This document shows, piece after piece, positions 19,750-29,033 of a stretch of 64,000 nt of DNA. Made by a program: the position numbers and the translations under genes. Source of the DNA: Proteobacteria bacterium SG_bin6 (GTDB taxonomy: Bacteria; Pseudomonadota; Alphaproteobacteria; Sphingomonadales; Sphingomonadaceae); contig LWDJ01000004.1 of NCBI GenBank assembly GCA_002083435.1, forward strand, positions 130,596-194,595, in the 5' to 3' direction. Position 1 is the first letter of the stretch, and the number at the start of each line of letters is the position of its first letter. Under the pieces are notes generated by a model that was not told the DNA's origin, did no database searches, and saw nothing but the letters and a program-made list of their open reading frames with translations.

Positions 19750-21120
19750 ATGGGCGCCCTCCCCCAACTCCCCGACAGCCTGTGGGGCGAGGATGATCGC
19801 TCCGCCCGCGACCGCATCGCGCCTTATGACAAGGACGGCATGATCGCCCGCCACCACGCCGAACTCGGCGCGGCGATCGAGCCGGCGATCGAACAAATCG
19901 CGGCGCATTTCTGGGATTATTTCCTCGCCCTGCCGCACATGCGACCGCATCTGGCGCCATTCACGCCCGACTATCGCGCCAAGCGGATCGCGCGCACCGC
20001 CGAATATACCCGACTGAAGTTTCGCGATCCCTTCAACGATGAATGGTGCAAGATCGCCGCGCGCCAGGTGGCCGAGGCGCGCAAGGTCGGCACGCCGGTA
20101 TCGGCGCTGCTCGCCAGCTATAATTGGGGCCATAGCCGCGGCCTGAAGGCGCTGCGCGAGCAAGTCGCTGGCGACCTTGATCGCTATATGCTGTTCGCCG
20201 ACATCAGCAATCGGCTGGCGACCGTCGAGAATGAGGCGATGCTGTCGTGGCTCGGCAATTTCGAGGCGCGGATCGCGCGCGAGGCGCGGCAGAAGCAATC
20301 GTTTCGCTTCAAGAAGTTGCTGGCCGAGGTGGTGGAAAACGGCGCCGCGCTCGGCACGTCGCTGAAGCAGCAGGCCGATGGCGCGCTCGCCACTGCGCGC
20401 GAGATGGTGGGCCGCACCACCGAAGTCGCCGCCGCCGCGACCCAATCGGCGAGCGCGATGCGCGAGGCGGCGCAAACCGCGAGCGGGCTGATGCATGCGA
20501 TCGAGACCGCGCGCGGCGAGGCCGACGCGACCGGCGCGATCGCCAACCGCGCCGCCGATCAATCGCGCGAGGCGATGACGATGGCCCAGGCGTTCAGCGA
20601 GCATACCCAGTCGATCGAATCGGTGCTGGCGCTGATCCGCGACATCGCCGGGCAGACCAACCTGCTCGCGCTGAACGCGACGATCGAAGCGGCGCGCGCG
20701 GGCGACGCCGGGCGCGGCTTCGCGGTGGTCGCGCAGGAAGTGAAGTCCCTCGCCAACCAGACCGCGCGCGCGACCGACGACATCGCCGCCAAGATCGCCG
20801 CGATCCAGAGCGCCTCGCGCGCGACGGTGGACGCGAACGGCGTGATCTTCCGCACCATCGCCGATGTCCGCGAAAGCGCCGAGCGCATCCAGGCGGTGAT
20901 CGGCGCGCAGGCGCACACCGTCGCCTCGATCACCGCGGCGGTCGACGAAACCGCGCTCGCCGCCGACACCATCTCGTCGACGCTGGGCGCGATCCGCGAG
21001 GGGACCGGCGCGGTCGCGACCGACCTTACCCAGGTGCAGCAGGGCTTCACCGGGTTGAACCAGCAGCTCGCCCACCTGTCGCAGCGCGCGATCGAGTTCA
21101 CCGCCAGCGTCGAGCGCTAG
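19750..21120 (+). CDS. Soluble methyl-accepting chemotaxis protein, copy 2 (globin-like sensor)
   Basis: Cytoplasmic chemoreceptor of 456 residues, starting 4 bp after copy 1. The sensor domain (about residues 20-175) is globin-like in pattern ([20 protein letters not shown] ... [16 protein letters not shown]). In protoglobin-type sensors a haem-binding His normally precedes the x-x-G-x-P segment; here the sequence is [16 protein letters not shown], with no His. The signalling domain is almost identical to copy 1 over about 100 residues around the [12 protein letters not shown] hairpin, while the sensors differ, so the pair arose by duplication with conserved output and diverged input. Confidence 0.85.
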   Translation: MGALPQLPDSLWGEDDRSARDRIAPYDKDGMIARHHAELGAAIEPAIEQIAAHFWDYFLALPHMRPHLAPFTPDYRAKRIARTAEYTRLKFRDPFNDEWCKIAARQVAEARKVGTPVSALLASYNWGHSRGLKALREQVAGDLDRYMLFADISNRLATVENEAMLSWLGNFEARIAREARQKQSFRFKKLLAEVVENGAALGTSLKQQADGALATAREMVGRTTEVAAAATQSASAMREAAQTASGLMHAIETARGEADATGAIANRAADQSREAMTMAQAFSEHTQSIESVLALIRDIAGQTNLLALNATIEAARAGDAGRGFAVVAQEVKSLANQTARATDDIAAKIAAIQSASRATVDANGVIFRTIADVRESAERIQAVIGAQAHTVASITAAVDETALAADTISSTLGAIREGTGAVATDLTQVQQGFTGLNQQLAHLSQRAIEFTASVER

Positions 21121-21159
21121 AGCACCACCATCTTGGGCAGGCGCAGAAATTGTCCCAGG

Positions 21160-21250
21160 GGTTGGGGTGGGGGCAGTCAACGAGCGTTGCGCCCCGCATC
21201 GAGCCCCCACCTCCCAACCTCCTCCCCTGAAGGGGAGGAGGGGCAGGCCA
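21160..21250. repeat. Palindromic repeat cluster
   Basis: GGTTGGGGTGGGGGC (21160-21174) pairs loosely with GCCCCCACCTCCCAACC (21203-21219), followed directly by the hairpin CCTCCTCCCCtgaAGGGGAGGAGG. The sequence type matches the palindromes in and around the pao locus. It fills the gap between the second chemoreceptor and the SDR gene. Confidence 0.65.
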
Positions 21251-21310
21251 GGATGATCTCGTCCCGTGCGCGCAATTGCCATGACCGTACGGCGATTATA
21301 CGCCGCATGG

Positions 21311-22018
21311 ATGACGCACATCCTCCTCACCGGCGCGAGTCGCGGAATCGGCGCGGCGATCGGCGCTGAGTTCGATGCCACAAACACCCGCTGGATCGGC
21401 CAGGCGACCCGCCCCGCGCCCGGCCTGCTCGCCGCCAATTTTGCGACGCCCGGCGCCGCGCCCGTCCTGTGGCAGCAGGCGCTCGACGCGCTGGGCGGCA
21501 CGATCGACGTGCTGATCAACAATGCCGGCGTGTTCGAGGCGAACCCGATCGACCGAGACGATGCCGAATGGGCCGCCGACTGGGCGCGCACGCTGCAGAT
21601 CAACCTGGTCGCCGCCGCCGAACTCAGCCGGTTCGCGATCCGGCATTGGCGGCAGCGCGGGGTCGGCGGGCGGATCGTGAACATCGCCAGCCGCGCCGCC
21701 TATCGCGGCGATTCGCCCGATCACTGGCATTATGCCGCCGCCAAGGCGGGGATGGTCGGCATGACCAAGTCGATCGCGCGCGGCTATGCGCGCGAGGGCA
21801 TCTACGCCTTCGCGATCTGCCCCGGCTTCACCATGACCGGGATGGCCGAGGATTATCTGGCGAGCCGCGGCGGCGACAAGTTGCTCGCTGATATTCCGCT
21901 CGGCCGCGTCGCCGATCCGGCGGAAGTCGCGGTGATGGCCCGCTTCTGCGCGCTGGAGGCACCGCCCTCGATGACCGGGGCGGTGCTCGACGTGAACGGC
22001 GCGAGCTATGTTCGCTAG
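21311..22018 (+). CDS. SDR-family oxidoreductase
   Basis: Short-chain dehydrogenase/reductase of 235 residues. The ATG at 21311 starts just before the cofactor motif LLTGASRGIGAAIGAE (TGxxxGxG). Further signatures: NNAGVF (NNAG) near residue 75, the Ser-Tyr-Lys catalytic set with NIASRAAYRGDSPDHWHYAAAKAG (Y-x3-K), and ICPGFTMTGM after the catalytic Lys. The substrate is unknown. The gene overlaps the start of the downstream metallo-beta-lactamase by 11 bp and probably belongs to a three-gene unit with it and prmA. Confidence 0.9.
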   Translation: MTHILLTGASRGIGAAIGAEFDATNTRWIGQATRPAPGLLAANFATPGAAPVLWQQALDALGGTIDVLINNAGVFEANPIDRDDAEWAADWARTLQINLVAAAELSRFAIRHWRQRGVGGRIVNIASRAAYRGDSPDHWHYAAAKAGMVGMTKSIARGYAREGIYAFAICPGFTMTGMAEDYLASRGGDKLLADIPLGRVADPAEVAVMARFCALEAPPSMTGAVLDVNGASYVR

Positions 22019-22886
22019 GCTGGCGGCGGGGCTCGCGCTGCTGCTGATCGGCGCGGCGCCCGCCGCCAGGCCCGCCGCCGACGCGCGAGCGTGGCTCGCC
22101 GCCTGCCGAGGCAAGGACGGCTGGAGCGACCCCGCTCCGCCCGTGCGCCTGTTCGCCAATGTCGCCGATGTCGGCAGCTGCGGCATCACCGCGCTGCTGA
22201 TCGCCGGCCCCCAGGGCCATGTGCTGATCGACGGCGCCACCGCCGAGGCCGCGCCCGCCATCGCGCGCAATATCCAGCGGCTGGGCTACCGGCTGCGCGA
22301 CGTGCGGCTGATCCTGAACAGCCATGAACATCTCGATCACGCCGGCGGCCTCGCCCTGCTCCAGCGGCTGACCGGCGCGCGGGTGCCGGCGCGCGCCGAG
22401 GCCCGGCGCGCGCTCGAAACCGGCCAGACCGAGCCGGACGATCCCCAGCATGGCCTGCTCGCGCCCTTCGCTGGGGTGCGGGTCGATCGGCTGGTGCGCG
22501 ATGGCGAGGTGCTGCGCGTCGGCCCGATCGCGCTCACCGCGCTCGCGACACCGGGCCATACGCGCGGCGGCACCAGCTGGTCGTGGCGGCGCTGCGCCGG
22601 GCGCGATTGCCGCACCATCGTCTATGCCGACAGCCTGAGCGCGGTTTCCGCCGAGGGCTATCGCTTCAGCGACCACCCCGCGCTCGTCGCCACCTTCCGC
22701 GCGAGCTTCGCCAAGGTCGCGGCGCTGCGCTGCGACATGCTCTTCACCCCGCACCCGAGCGCGAGCGCTTTCGCCGAGCGACTCGCGGGCACCCGGCCGC
22801 TCGCCGATCCCGCCGCCTGCCAACATTATGCCCAGGCGGCGGCGGCGCGGCTCGACGCGCGGCTCGCCCAGGAGACAGGCGCATGA
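22008..22886 (+). CDS. Subclass B3 metallo-beta-lactamase
   Basis: An exported zinc hydrolase of 292 residues that would open beta-lactam rings in the periplasm. A signal peptide (LAAGLALLLIGAAPAARPA) is followed by the MBL fold: zinc motif H-x-H-x-D-H in NSHEHLDHAGG (about residue 106), ATPGHTRGGTSW with the next His, and FTPHPSASAF with the final His ligand. The B3 hallmark YADSLSAVSAEGYRFSDHP is intact. All ligands for the two zinc ions of B3 enzymes are present, so it is predicted to be active. It overlaps the SDR gene and, by ATGA, prmA; it looks like a stable chromosomal gene rather than cargo of a mobile element. Confidence 0.92.
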   Translation: MFARLAAGLALLLIGAAPAARPAADARAWLAACRGKDGWSDPAPPVRLFANVADVGSCGITALLIAGPQGHVLIDGATAEAAPAIARNIQRLGYRLRDVRLILNSHEHLDHAGGLALLQRLTGARVPARAEARRALETGQTEPDDPQHGLLAPFAGVRVDRLVRDGEVLRVGPIALTALATPGHTRGGTSWSWRRCAGRDCRTIVYADSLSAVSAEGYRFSDHPALVATFRASFAKVAALRCDMLFTPHPSASAFAERLAGTRPLADPAACQHYAQAAAARLDARLAQETGA

Positions 22887-23833
22887 CCAGCTGGAAACTC
22901 ACCCTCCCCTGCACCCGCGCCGAGGCCGAGGCGATCGATGGCGAGACGCTGGGGCTCGAGCCGCCGCCCGCGCTGATGGTGAGCGAGGAAGTCGCCGACG
23001 ACCCCGATCGCTGGCGGCTCGACGCCTATTTCGAGGGTAAGCCGAGCGCGGCGGCGCTCCGCGCGGTGCAGGCGCTGATCCCCTCCGCGCACGGCCTGAA
23101 AGCCACCGCCGCGCCAGTGCCCGAGGACGACTGGGTGACGTTGAGCCAGGCCGGGCTCGATCCGGTGCGCGCCGGGCGCTTCTTCGTCCACACCAGCGCC
23201 TATCAGGGCGCGGTGCCGGCCGGAGCGCGCGCCTTCCACATCGAGGCGGGGCGCGCCTTCGGCACCGGGCATCACGAGACGACCACCGGCTGCCTCACCC
23301 TGCTCGACGCGCTGCGCCGGCGGGGCGAGCGGGTGCGCAACCTGATCGATCTCGGCACCGGCACCGGGTTGCTCGCCTTCGCCGGGCTGGCGCTGTGGCC
23401 GCGCGCGCAGGCGACCGCGACCGATATTGACCCGATCGCGATCGAGGTGAGCCGCGAGAATGCGCGGGTGAACGCGGTGCCGCTCGGCCGCCTGCCGGGG
23501 ACGCTGGCGCTGGGGGTGGCCGACGGCGCCGCGAGCCCGCTGATCGCGCGGCGCGGCCCCTATGATCTGGTGATCGCCAACATCCTCGCCCCGCCGCTGA
23601 TCGAGTACGCCACCGATTTCGCGGGGATCACCGCGCCGGGCGGGCAGCTGCTGCTCGCGGGCCTGCTGACGCGCCAGGCCCCCGCGGTGGAAGCCGCCTA
23701 TCGCCGCCAGGGCTGCCGGGTGGCGGAACGGCTGGTGCTGGGGGATTGGACGATCCTGCGGTTGCGCAAGCGGTTGGTCGCGCGGCGGCGGGGTGGACGG
23801 GCGAGCGTGCCGGTTGGGGCGGAGCGGTGGTGA
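22883..23833 (+). CDS. prmA: Ribosomal protein L11 methyltransferase
   Basis: SAM-dependent methyltransferase (316 residues) that methylates ribosomal protein L11. The ATG at 22883 overlaps the beta-lactamase stop (ATGA). PrmA signatures: AFGTGHHETTTGCLTLLDAL near residue 133, SAM motif I NLIDLGTGTGLLAFAGLAL, ATDIDPIAIEVSRENARVN, and the N/D-P-P-Y-like motif YDLVIANILAPPLIEYA. The C-terminus carries an extra basic tail (RLRKRLVARRRGGRAS) not usual for the family. Confidence 0.93.
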   Translation: MTSWKLTLPCTRAEAEAIDGETLGLEPPPALMVSEEVADDPDRWRLDAYFEGKPSAAALRAVQALIPSAHGLKATAAPVPEDDWVTLSQAGLDPVRAGRFFVHTSAYQGAVPAGARAFHIEAGRAFGTGHHETTTGCLTLLDALRRRGERVRNLIDLGTGTGLLAFAGLALWPRAQATATDIDPIAIEVSRENARVNAVPLGRLPGTLALGVADGAASPLIARRGPYDLVIANILAPPLIEYATDFAGITAPGGQLLLAGLLTRQAPAVEAAYRRQGCRVAERLVLGDWTILRLRKRLVARRRGGRASVPVGAERW

Positions 23834-23978
23834 CAGGGAATATCCCCGACACAATTGCCCCCGCATCAGGAACGCATTGTGGGCGCCGCGATCGCTGTTC
23901 TGACTGTGACAGCGGCCGTGCAGAGCGACTATTTGCCGCTTGCCTCATTGCCAGCGGGGATAAACCCGACCAAAACCG

Positions 23979-24665
23979 CTAACTGACGACCGTGTTAATG
24001 GCGTTGGCCAGGCGCATGTCCCGCTTGCCCGTAACGGCACCGCTGATAACGCTGATAGGCTTACCCGTACGGTCGAAGACCAGGACACGCGGCACGCTTA
24101 CCTGATCCACTCGTGTAAGCTTCATATAGTCGGCCTGATCCAGCATTGTGAGACCGAGCTGTTGCGCACCGGCATCGCGTAAAAATCCGAGACCTTTGGC
24201 GCGCTCCTCGTCGGGCGTGCCGATGTTCAGATAGACGATGTTGAGTTTGTCGCGCCCATATTGTTGGCGAAGGCGCGCCAGTTCGCGTGCTTCCAGCTTG
24301 CACGGGATGCACCAACTCGCCCATGCCGCCACGACGGTGGGCGTTCCGACCGGGGCCCTGGCGCCAAGGGTTGTCTCTGCGGCGCCAACGGGTCTGATCT
24401 TTATGGACCGTGCCTCGGTAAGGGAAATGGGCAGCGTGGTGCGCTCCTTTTCCCACCGAGCGGCAAGTTTGGCTTTTTCTGCCGGCGTCAGCTTTGCATA
24501 GGCAGCTTTGGCCTCGGCCAGCTTCTTCGCCATCTCCGGATCATTGATCGCGCTTTCGTCGGTTTTGGCGACAGGGGCTTTGCCCGCCGGCTGGGATTGG
24601 CGGTCGCACGCCGACAAACAGGCAAAAAAACCGATCAGGATGATGGCCGGAAACAATGTGCGCAT
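23979..24665 (-). CDS. TlpA-like thioredoxin-fold lipoprotein
   Basis: A protein of 228 residues with a lipoprotein signal (IILIGFFACLSAC, lipobox LSAC with Cys at residue 20), so it is anchored in the periplasm. After a charged helical spacer rich in Lys and Ala (about residues 40-75) comes a redoxin domain with the active site AAWASWCIPCKLEAREL (CxxC near residue 118) and the cis-Pro region VDQVSVPRVLVFDRTGKP. TlpA/ResA proteins reduce periplasmic disulfides, for example in cytochrome maturation; the target here is unknown. Confidence 0.88.
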   Translation of the reverse strand: MRTLFPAIILIGFFACLSACDRQSQPAGKAPVAKTDESAINDPEMAKKLAEAKAAYAKLTPAEKAKLAARWEKERTTLPISLTEARSIKIRPVGAAETTLGARAPVGTPTVVAAWASWCIPCKLEARELARLRQQYGRDKLNIVYLNIGTPDEERAKGLGFLRDAGAQQLGLTMLDQADYMKLTRVDQVSVPRVLVFDRTGKPISVISGAVTGKRDMRLANAINTVVS

Positions 24666-24835
24666 CTCGCCTCCCCACGATTCGATCAGAGCAGCGCGGC
24701 AGCGCTTGCCTTGCTAAGCCACCGCTCTTTTCATTGAGAAAAGCGAATTTTAGATTGGTTGTCCACGGCAAAACGCCGCGCGAGCGAGACCCAATTCGGT
24801 CGGGCTGATTTGCGGGCCAGCAAAAGCCGGCTGGC

Positions 24836-25717
24836 TCAAGCCAAAACCGCCACTCCGCCCTTGGCCCGCGCATAATCCTGCGTGCCCGCCGTAATCACCC
24901 GGTCCCCTTCGACAATCTCCGCGATCCGAATATCCGGCAGCCCGGCAAGCTCTTCATAAACCGGGGCGAAATCGGTTTCCACCGTCACCCGCAGCAGCTC
25001 GTCGAAGCTCGGGATCACGAAATAATTCTGCTGGTAATCGTCGATCCGGTATTCGGTGCGCATCACCCGCTTCAGGTCGAAGCCGATCCGGTTGGGGCTC
25101 GGATCGTCCAGCGCGAACACGCTTTCGCCGCCCGATGAGACGATCCCCGCGCCATAGATACGCAGCTCGCCCGCTTCCTCGATCAGCCCGAACTCGACCG
25201 TGTACCAGTAAAGCCGCGAGAGGTTCTTCAAGCCCCCCAGCCCCAGCGCGCGCTGGCCGCCGCGGCCATAGCATTCCATGTAATCGGCGAAATACGGATC
25301 GGCGAGCAGCGGCACATGGCCGAACACGTCATGAAAAACGTCCGGCTCCTGCAAGTAGTCGAGCTGGTCGGCGCGGCGGATGAAATTGCCCGCGACAAAG
25401 CGGCGGTTCGCCATGTGATCGAAGAACACATCGTCGGGCACCAGCCCCGGCACCGCGACCACCTGCCAGCCGGTGAGCTTCATCAGCCGCTCGGACAATT
25501 CCTCGAAATTAGGAATCCCGCTTTCGGAAAGCTTCAGCAGCTCCAGCCCGCGCAGGAACGCCTTGGAGGCCCGCGCCGGGAGCAGTTTCGCCTGGCGCTC
25601 GAACAATATGTCCCACACCCGGTGTTCTTCGGGCGTGTACGCCTCCCAGCCTTGCGGGATCAGCCAATCGGGGCCGGCGCCCGGGGGTGGCGCGCTATGG
25701 ACATGCGTGTCGCTCAT
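24836..25717 (-). CDS. phhA: Phenylalanine 4-monooxygenase
   Basis: Non-haem iron, tetrahydropterin-dependent hydroxylase converting Phe to Tyr. The ATG at 25717 (MSDTHVHSAPPPGAGPDW) gives 293 residues, the size of bacterial enzymes, which lack the regulatory ACT domain. The iron ligands are the two His in PDVFHDVFGHVPLL and the Glu in YWYTVEFGLI. The first helices (WEAYTPEEHRVWDILFERQ) match the family. It is transcribed away from ndh. No phhB or phhR is in the window. Confidence 0.95.
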   Translation of the reverse strand: MSDTHVHSAPPPGAGPDWLIPQGWEAYTPEEHRVWDILFERQAKLLPARASKAFLRGLELLKLSESGIPNFEELSERLMKLTGWQVVAVPGLVPDDVFFDHMANRRFVAGNFIRRADQLDYLQEPDVFHDVFGHVPLLADPYFADYMECYGRGGQRALGLGGLKNLSRLYWYTVEFGLIEEAGELRIYGAGIVSSGGESVFALDDPSPNRIGFDLKRVMRTEYRIDDYQQNYFVIPSFDELLRVTVETDFAPVYEELAGLPDIRIAEIVEGDRVITAGTQDYARAKGGVAVLA

Positions 25718-25812
25718 CCCAACCTTATAGCAACGCCAGCGTGTTGCTCCAAACGGTGCGTAACTTCTGCCGCAGCGCAACGTAAACTTGGGCGGGCACG
25801 AGGAGATGAAGA

Positions 25813-27117
25813 ATGGCGAAGCGGCACATCGTGGTGATCGGCGCGGGGTTTGGCGGGCTCGCGGTCGCGCGCGGGCTGCGGCACGCCCGCGATGTCGAGC
25901 TGACGATCATCGACAAGCAGAACCATCATCTCTTCCAGCCGCTTTTGTACCAGGTCGCGACGGCGGCGCTGTCCCCGGCGGAGATCGCCGCGCCCGTCCG
26001 CACCATCCTGCGCCATCAGCGCAACGCGCGGGTGCTGCTCGACGAGGTGGTGGGGGTGGACAGCGGCGCGCGCCAGGTGCGGCTCGCGAGCGGGATCGCG
26101 CTCGGTTACGACGAGCTGGTGATCGCGACCGGCGCGCGCCACAGCTATTTCGGGCATGACGATTGGGCCGAGCACGCGCCCGGCATCAAGACGATCGACG
26201 ATGCGACGCGGGTGCGCGCGCAGATCCTCCGCGCGCTGGAACGCGCCGAGACCGAGCGCCAGCAAATGCCCGAGACGCGCGGCCAGCAGCTGACCTTCGT
26301 GGTGATCGGCGGCGGCCCGACCGGCGTCGAGATGGCGGGGGCGATCGCCGAGCTGACGCGCCACGCCGCCGATCTGGAGTTCCGCTACATCACCGACGCC
26401 TGTGTGCGCGTGCTGCTGGTGGAGGCCGGCCCCAGGCTGCTGGCGAGCTTTCCCGAGGCGCTTTCGGCCAAGGCCAAGCTGGCGCTCGAGCAATTGGGCG
26501 TGGAGGTGCGGCTCGGCGCGGCGGTGACGGCGATCGACGCCGATTCGGTGACGGTCGCGGGGCAGCGGGTGCCGGTCGCGGCGACGATCTGGGCGGCGGG
26601 CGTCCAGGCCTCCCCCGCCGCGCGCTGGCTGGGAGTGGCGGGCGATCGCGCCGGGCGGGTGCCGGTCGGCCCCGATCTCACCGTGCCGGACATGCCGAAC
26701 ATCTTCGTGATCGGCGATACCGCGATGGTGACGGGCGAAGGCGGCAAGCCGGTGCCCGGCGTCGCCCCGGCGGCGAAGCAGCAGGGCCATTATGTCGCCC
26801 GCGCGATTCTGGCGCGGCTGCGCGGGCAGCCGCTGACCGCGCCGTTCGTCTATAAGAACTACGGCAATCTCGCGACGATCGGCCGCCAGCGCGCGGTCGC
26901 CGATTTCGGCTGGACGACCTTGTCGGGCTATGCCGCGTGGTTCGTCTGGTCGACCGCGCATCTTTATTATCTGGCCGATTTCCGCAGCCGCCTGCTGGTG
27001 GGCACGCAGTGGGTGTGGAGCTATCTGACGTTCGATCGCGGCGCGCGGCTGATCACCGGGATTGACGGCGCGATGCCCAAGCTCGGCTGGACCGAGCCGG
27101 TGAAGCGCGCCGCGTAG
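25813..27117 (+). CDS. ndh: NADH:quinone oxidoreductase type II (NDH-2)
   Basis: Non-proton-pumping NADH dehydrogenase of 434 residues that passes electrons to ubiquinone at the inner membrane. FAD Rossmann motif HIVVIGAGFGGLAVARGL at the N-terminus; the quinone/FAD-region signature HHLFQPLLYQVATAALSP near residue 38; second nucleotide motif TFVVIGGGPTGVEMAGAIAE near residue 160 for NADH; and FVIGDTAMV near residue 297. The C-terminal amphipathic region (WFVWSTAHLYYLADFRSRLL) is typical for membrane attachment. Monocistronic. Confidence 0.92.
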   Translation: MAKRHIVVIGAGFGGLAVARGLRHARDVELTIIDKQNHHLFQPLLYQVATAALSPAEIAAPVRTILRHQRNARVLLDEVVGVDSGARQVRLASGIALGYDELVIATGARHSYFGHDDWAEHAPGIKTIDDATRVRAQILRALERAETERQQMPETRGQQLTFVVIGGGPTGVEMAGAIAELTRHAADLEFRYITDACVRVLLVEAGPRLLASFPEALSAKAKLALEQLGVEVRLGAAVTAIDADSVTVAGQRVPVAATIWAAGVQASPAARWLGVAGDRAGRVPVGPDLTVPDMPNIFVIGDTAMVTGEGGKPVPGVAPAAKQQGHYVARAILARLRGQPLTAPFVYKNYGNLATIGRQRAVADFGWTTLSGYAAWFVWSTAHLYYLADFRSRLLVGTQWVWSYLTFDRGARLITGIDGAMPKLGWTEPVKRAA

Positions 27118-27141
27118 CATGTGGGCGATGTGGCCCGGGCG

Positions 27142-27393
27142 TCAGCGATAATCGGCCCCGCACGCCTCCGGATCGCGGCGGCAGCGGCGCTCGGCTTCGC
27201 GGCGTTCGCGGCCCTCGCGCGCTTCCTGCTTGCGCAGCTTGCGGCCATAGTTGCGATCGGCCTCGTCCTGACTGGTCGTCGTCCAATCGACCATCTTGGA
27301 GGCGACCTTCACCGGCGCGGTCGCGACCCCGATCGCGGTCTTGGCGAGACAACCGCCGAGCAGCGGCAGCGCCGCGATGATCAGGATACGCAT
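27142..27393 (-). CDS. Small hypothetical lipoprotein
   Basis: An 83-residue protein with an N-terminal lipoprotein signal (MRILIIAALPLLGGCLAKTA; lipobox LGGC, Cys 15), a short segment IGVATAPVKVASKMVDWTT, and a highly charged C-terminal helix rich in Arg and Glu with two cysteines. Similar short lipoproteins are frequent in sphingomonads, but no function is known. It is convergent with ndh and lies 25 bp after the glycerophosphodiesterase gene on the same strand. Confidence 0.7.
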   Translation of the reverse strand: MRILIIAALPLLGGCLAKTAIGVATAPVKVASKMVDWTTTSQDEADRNYGRKLRKQEAREGRERREAERRCRRDPEACGADYR

Positions 27394-27418
27394 CGACTCT
27401 CCCCGTGTCGCCAGCGGC

Positions 27419-28456
27419 TTAGCGCGACGCGGCGCGGGCGCGCACCCCTTCTGCCGGGAAATCGGTGAAGAAACCGTCGATGCCGGCCTGGAGAAAATAC
27501 GTGATCTCCGCGCCGACATCGCCCTGCCCCTCCGGCGCCCGCCCGCGCTGCCACAGCGGCGGCAGGAAGGCGTTTTCGGCGCGGAAAGTCCAGGGGTGGA
27601 CGCGTAGGCCCGCCGCGTGCGCCTGCTCGACGAGCGCGGTGACGCTCCCCTTGCCTGGCCAGATCATCGCCTTGTTCGGCCCGATCCCATAAGCATAAGC
27701 GGCGACCGCGCGCAGCCCCGCCGGGGTGGCCATCGCGGCATAGCTCGGCGCGGCCTTGTCCCCCGGCCCGCCTTGCGCGTCCATCAGCTGGATCAGCCGG
27801 ACCTTGGTGAGCGCGTGGAGCCGCTTCAGATTCTCCACCTCGAACGACTGGATGAACACCGGCGCCGTGGGCGAATCCCACCCCGCCGCGCGCAGCTCGG
27901 CGGCGAGCTGCTCCTCCATCGGCAGGCCGAGCCCCGCGAAGTAACTCGGGTGCTTGGTTTCGGGATAGATGCCGATCACGCGCCCGGTCTCGGCGGTGCG
28001 CTTCTTCGCCAGCGCGATGATCTCGGCGAGCGTCGGCACCTCGAACTGGCCGTCATAGCGGGTATTGCCGGGGCGCAGCTGCGGCAACCGCTCCTTGGCG
28101 CGCAGCGTCTTCAGCTCGGCGAGCGTGAAATCCTCGGTGAACCAGCCGGTGTGGCTTTCGCCGTCGATCACCTTCGTGGCGTGACGGGCGGCGAATTCGG
28201 GGTGATCGGCGACGTCGGTGGTGGCGGTGATGTCATTCTCGTGCCGGGCGACGAACACCCCGTCCTTGGTCAACACCAGATCGGGCTCGATGAAATCGGC
28301 GCCCTGCGCGATCGCGAGATCATAGGCGGCGAGCGTGTGTTCGGGCCTGAGCCCGCTGGCGCCGCGATGGGCGATCACGATCACGTCCCGAACCATATCC
28401 TCCCCCGGTGCGGCGCCGACCAGCGCGAACATCGCGGCCAGGAAAATCGCGCGCAT
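27419..28456 (-). CDS. glpQ: Exported glycerophosphodiester phosphodiesterase
   Basis: GlpQ-type phosphodiesterase of 345 residues that cleaves glycerophosphodiesters to glycerol 3-phosphate and an alcohol. Signal peptide MRAIFLAAMFALVGAAPG. GDPD motifs: VIAHRGASGLRPEHTLAAY (catalytic His-Arg), DFIEPDLVLTKDG (Glu/Asp metal ligands) and ARHENDITATTDVA (second catalytic His). The GlpQ branch is indicated by the TTDVA segment and the large insert before YPETKHPSYF. The start is the ATG at 28456, giving a clean signal peptide. Confidence 0.92.
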   Translation of the reverse strand: MRAIFLAAMFALVGAAPGEDMVRDVIVIAHRGASGLRPEHTLAAYDLAIAQGADFIEPDLVLTKDGVFVARHENDITATTDVADHPEFAARHATKVIDGESHTGWFTEDFTLAELKTLRAKERLPQLRPGNTRYDGQFEVPTLAEIIALAKKRTAETGRVIGIYPETKHPSYFAGLGLPMEEQLAAELRAAGWDSPTAPVFIQSFEVENLKRLHALTKVRLIQLMDAQGGPGDKAAPSYAAMATPAGLRAVAAYAYGIGPNKAMIWPGKGSVTALVEQAHAAGLRVHPWTFRAENAFLPPLWQRGRAPEGQGDVGAEITYFLQAGIDGFFTDFPAEGVRARAASR

Positions 28457-28532
28457 GGCTTGTGCTCCCGTGCAACCCACGCCACTTGTAGAGCCTCATT
28501 TGTGCCATGTCTTCAGTCCTGAAGGGGGCAAC

Positions 28533-29033
28533 ATGCGCTTCATCATCAACGGCCAATCGGTCGAAACCGAGCCCGACATCCGCGCCTCCTTGCTCGATGT
28601 GCTGCGCGAGCATCTGGGCCTTACCGGCACCAAGAAGGGCTGCGATCACGGCCAATGCGGCGCCTGCACCGTGTTGGTGAACGGCCGGCGGATCAACGCC
28701 TGCCTGACGCTCGCCGCGATGCACGCGGGCGATGCGATCACCACGATCGAGGGGCTCGCCGATGGCGACACGCTCCACCCGCTGCAGGCCGCGTTCATCA
28801 AGCACGACGCCTTCCAGTGCGGCTATTGCACACCGGGGCAGATCATGTCGGCGGCGGGGATGCTCGCCGAGGTCGAGGCCGGGATGCCGAGCCATGCGAG
28901 CGCGTCGCTCGACGCGGTGACGCTCGACGAGGCCGAGATTTCGGAGCGGATGAGCGGCAATCTGTGCCGCTGCTCGGCTTATCCGAACATTGTCGATGCG
29001 ATCAAAGAGGTGGCGGGGGTTGGGGCTTCCTAG
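28533..29033 (+). CDS. paoA: Aldehyde oxidoreductase [2Fe-2S] subunit, PaoA-like
   Basis: Small subunit (166 residues) of a molybdenum hydroxylase. Plant-type ferredoxin cluster GCDHGQCGACTVLVNGR and C-terminal helical cluster QCGYCTPGQIMSAAG with CRCSAYP are intact, so two [2Fe-2S] clusters are expected. The ATG at 28533 has GAAGGGGG upstream. E. coli PaoA (YagT) has a twin-arginine signal; here no RR motif is found at the start or in the open frame upstream, so the complex is probably cytoplasmic or exported differently. First gene of paoABC-xdhC-mobA. Confidence 0.9.
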   Translation: MRFIINGQSVETEPDIRASLLDVLREHLGLTGTKKGCDHGQCGACTVLVNGRRINACLTLAAMHAGDAITTIEGLADGDTLHPLQAAFIKHDAFQCGYCTPGQIMSAAGMLAEVEAGMPSHASASLDAVTLDEAEISERMSGNLCRCSAYPNIVDAIKEVAGVGAS

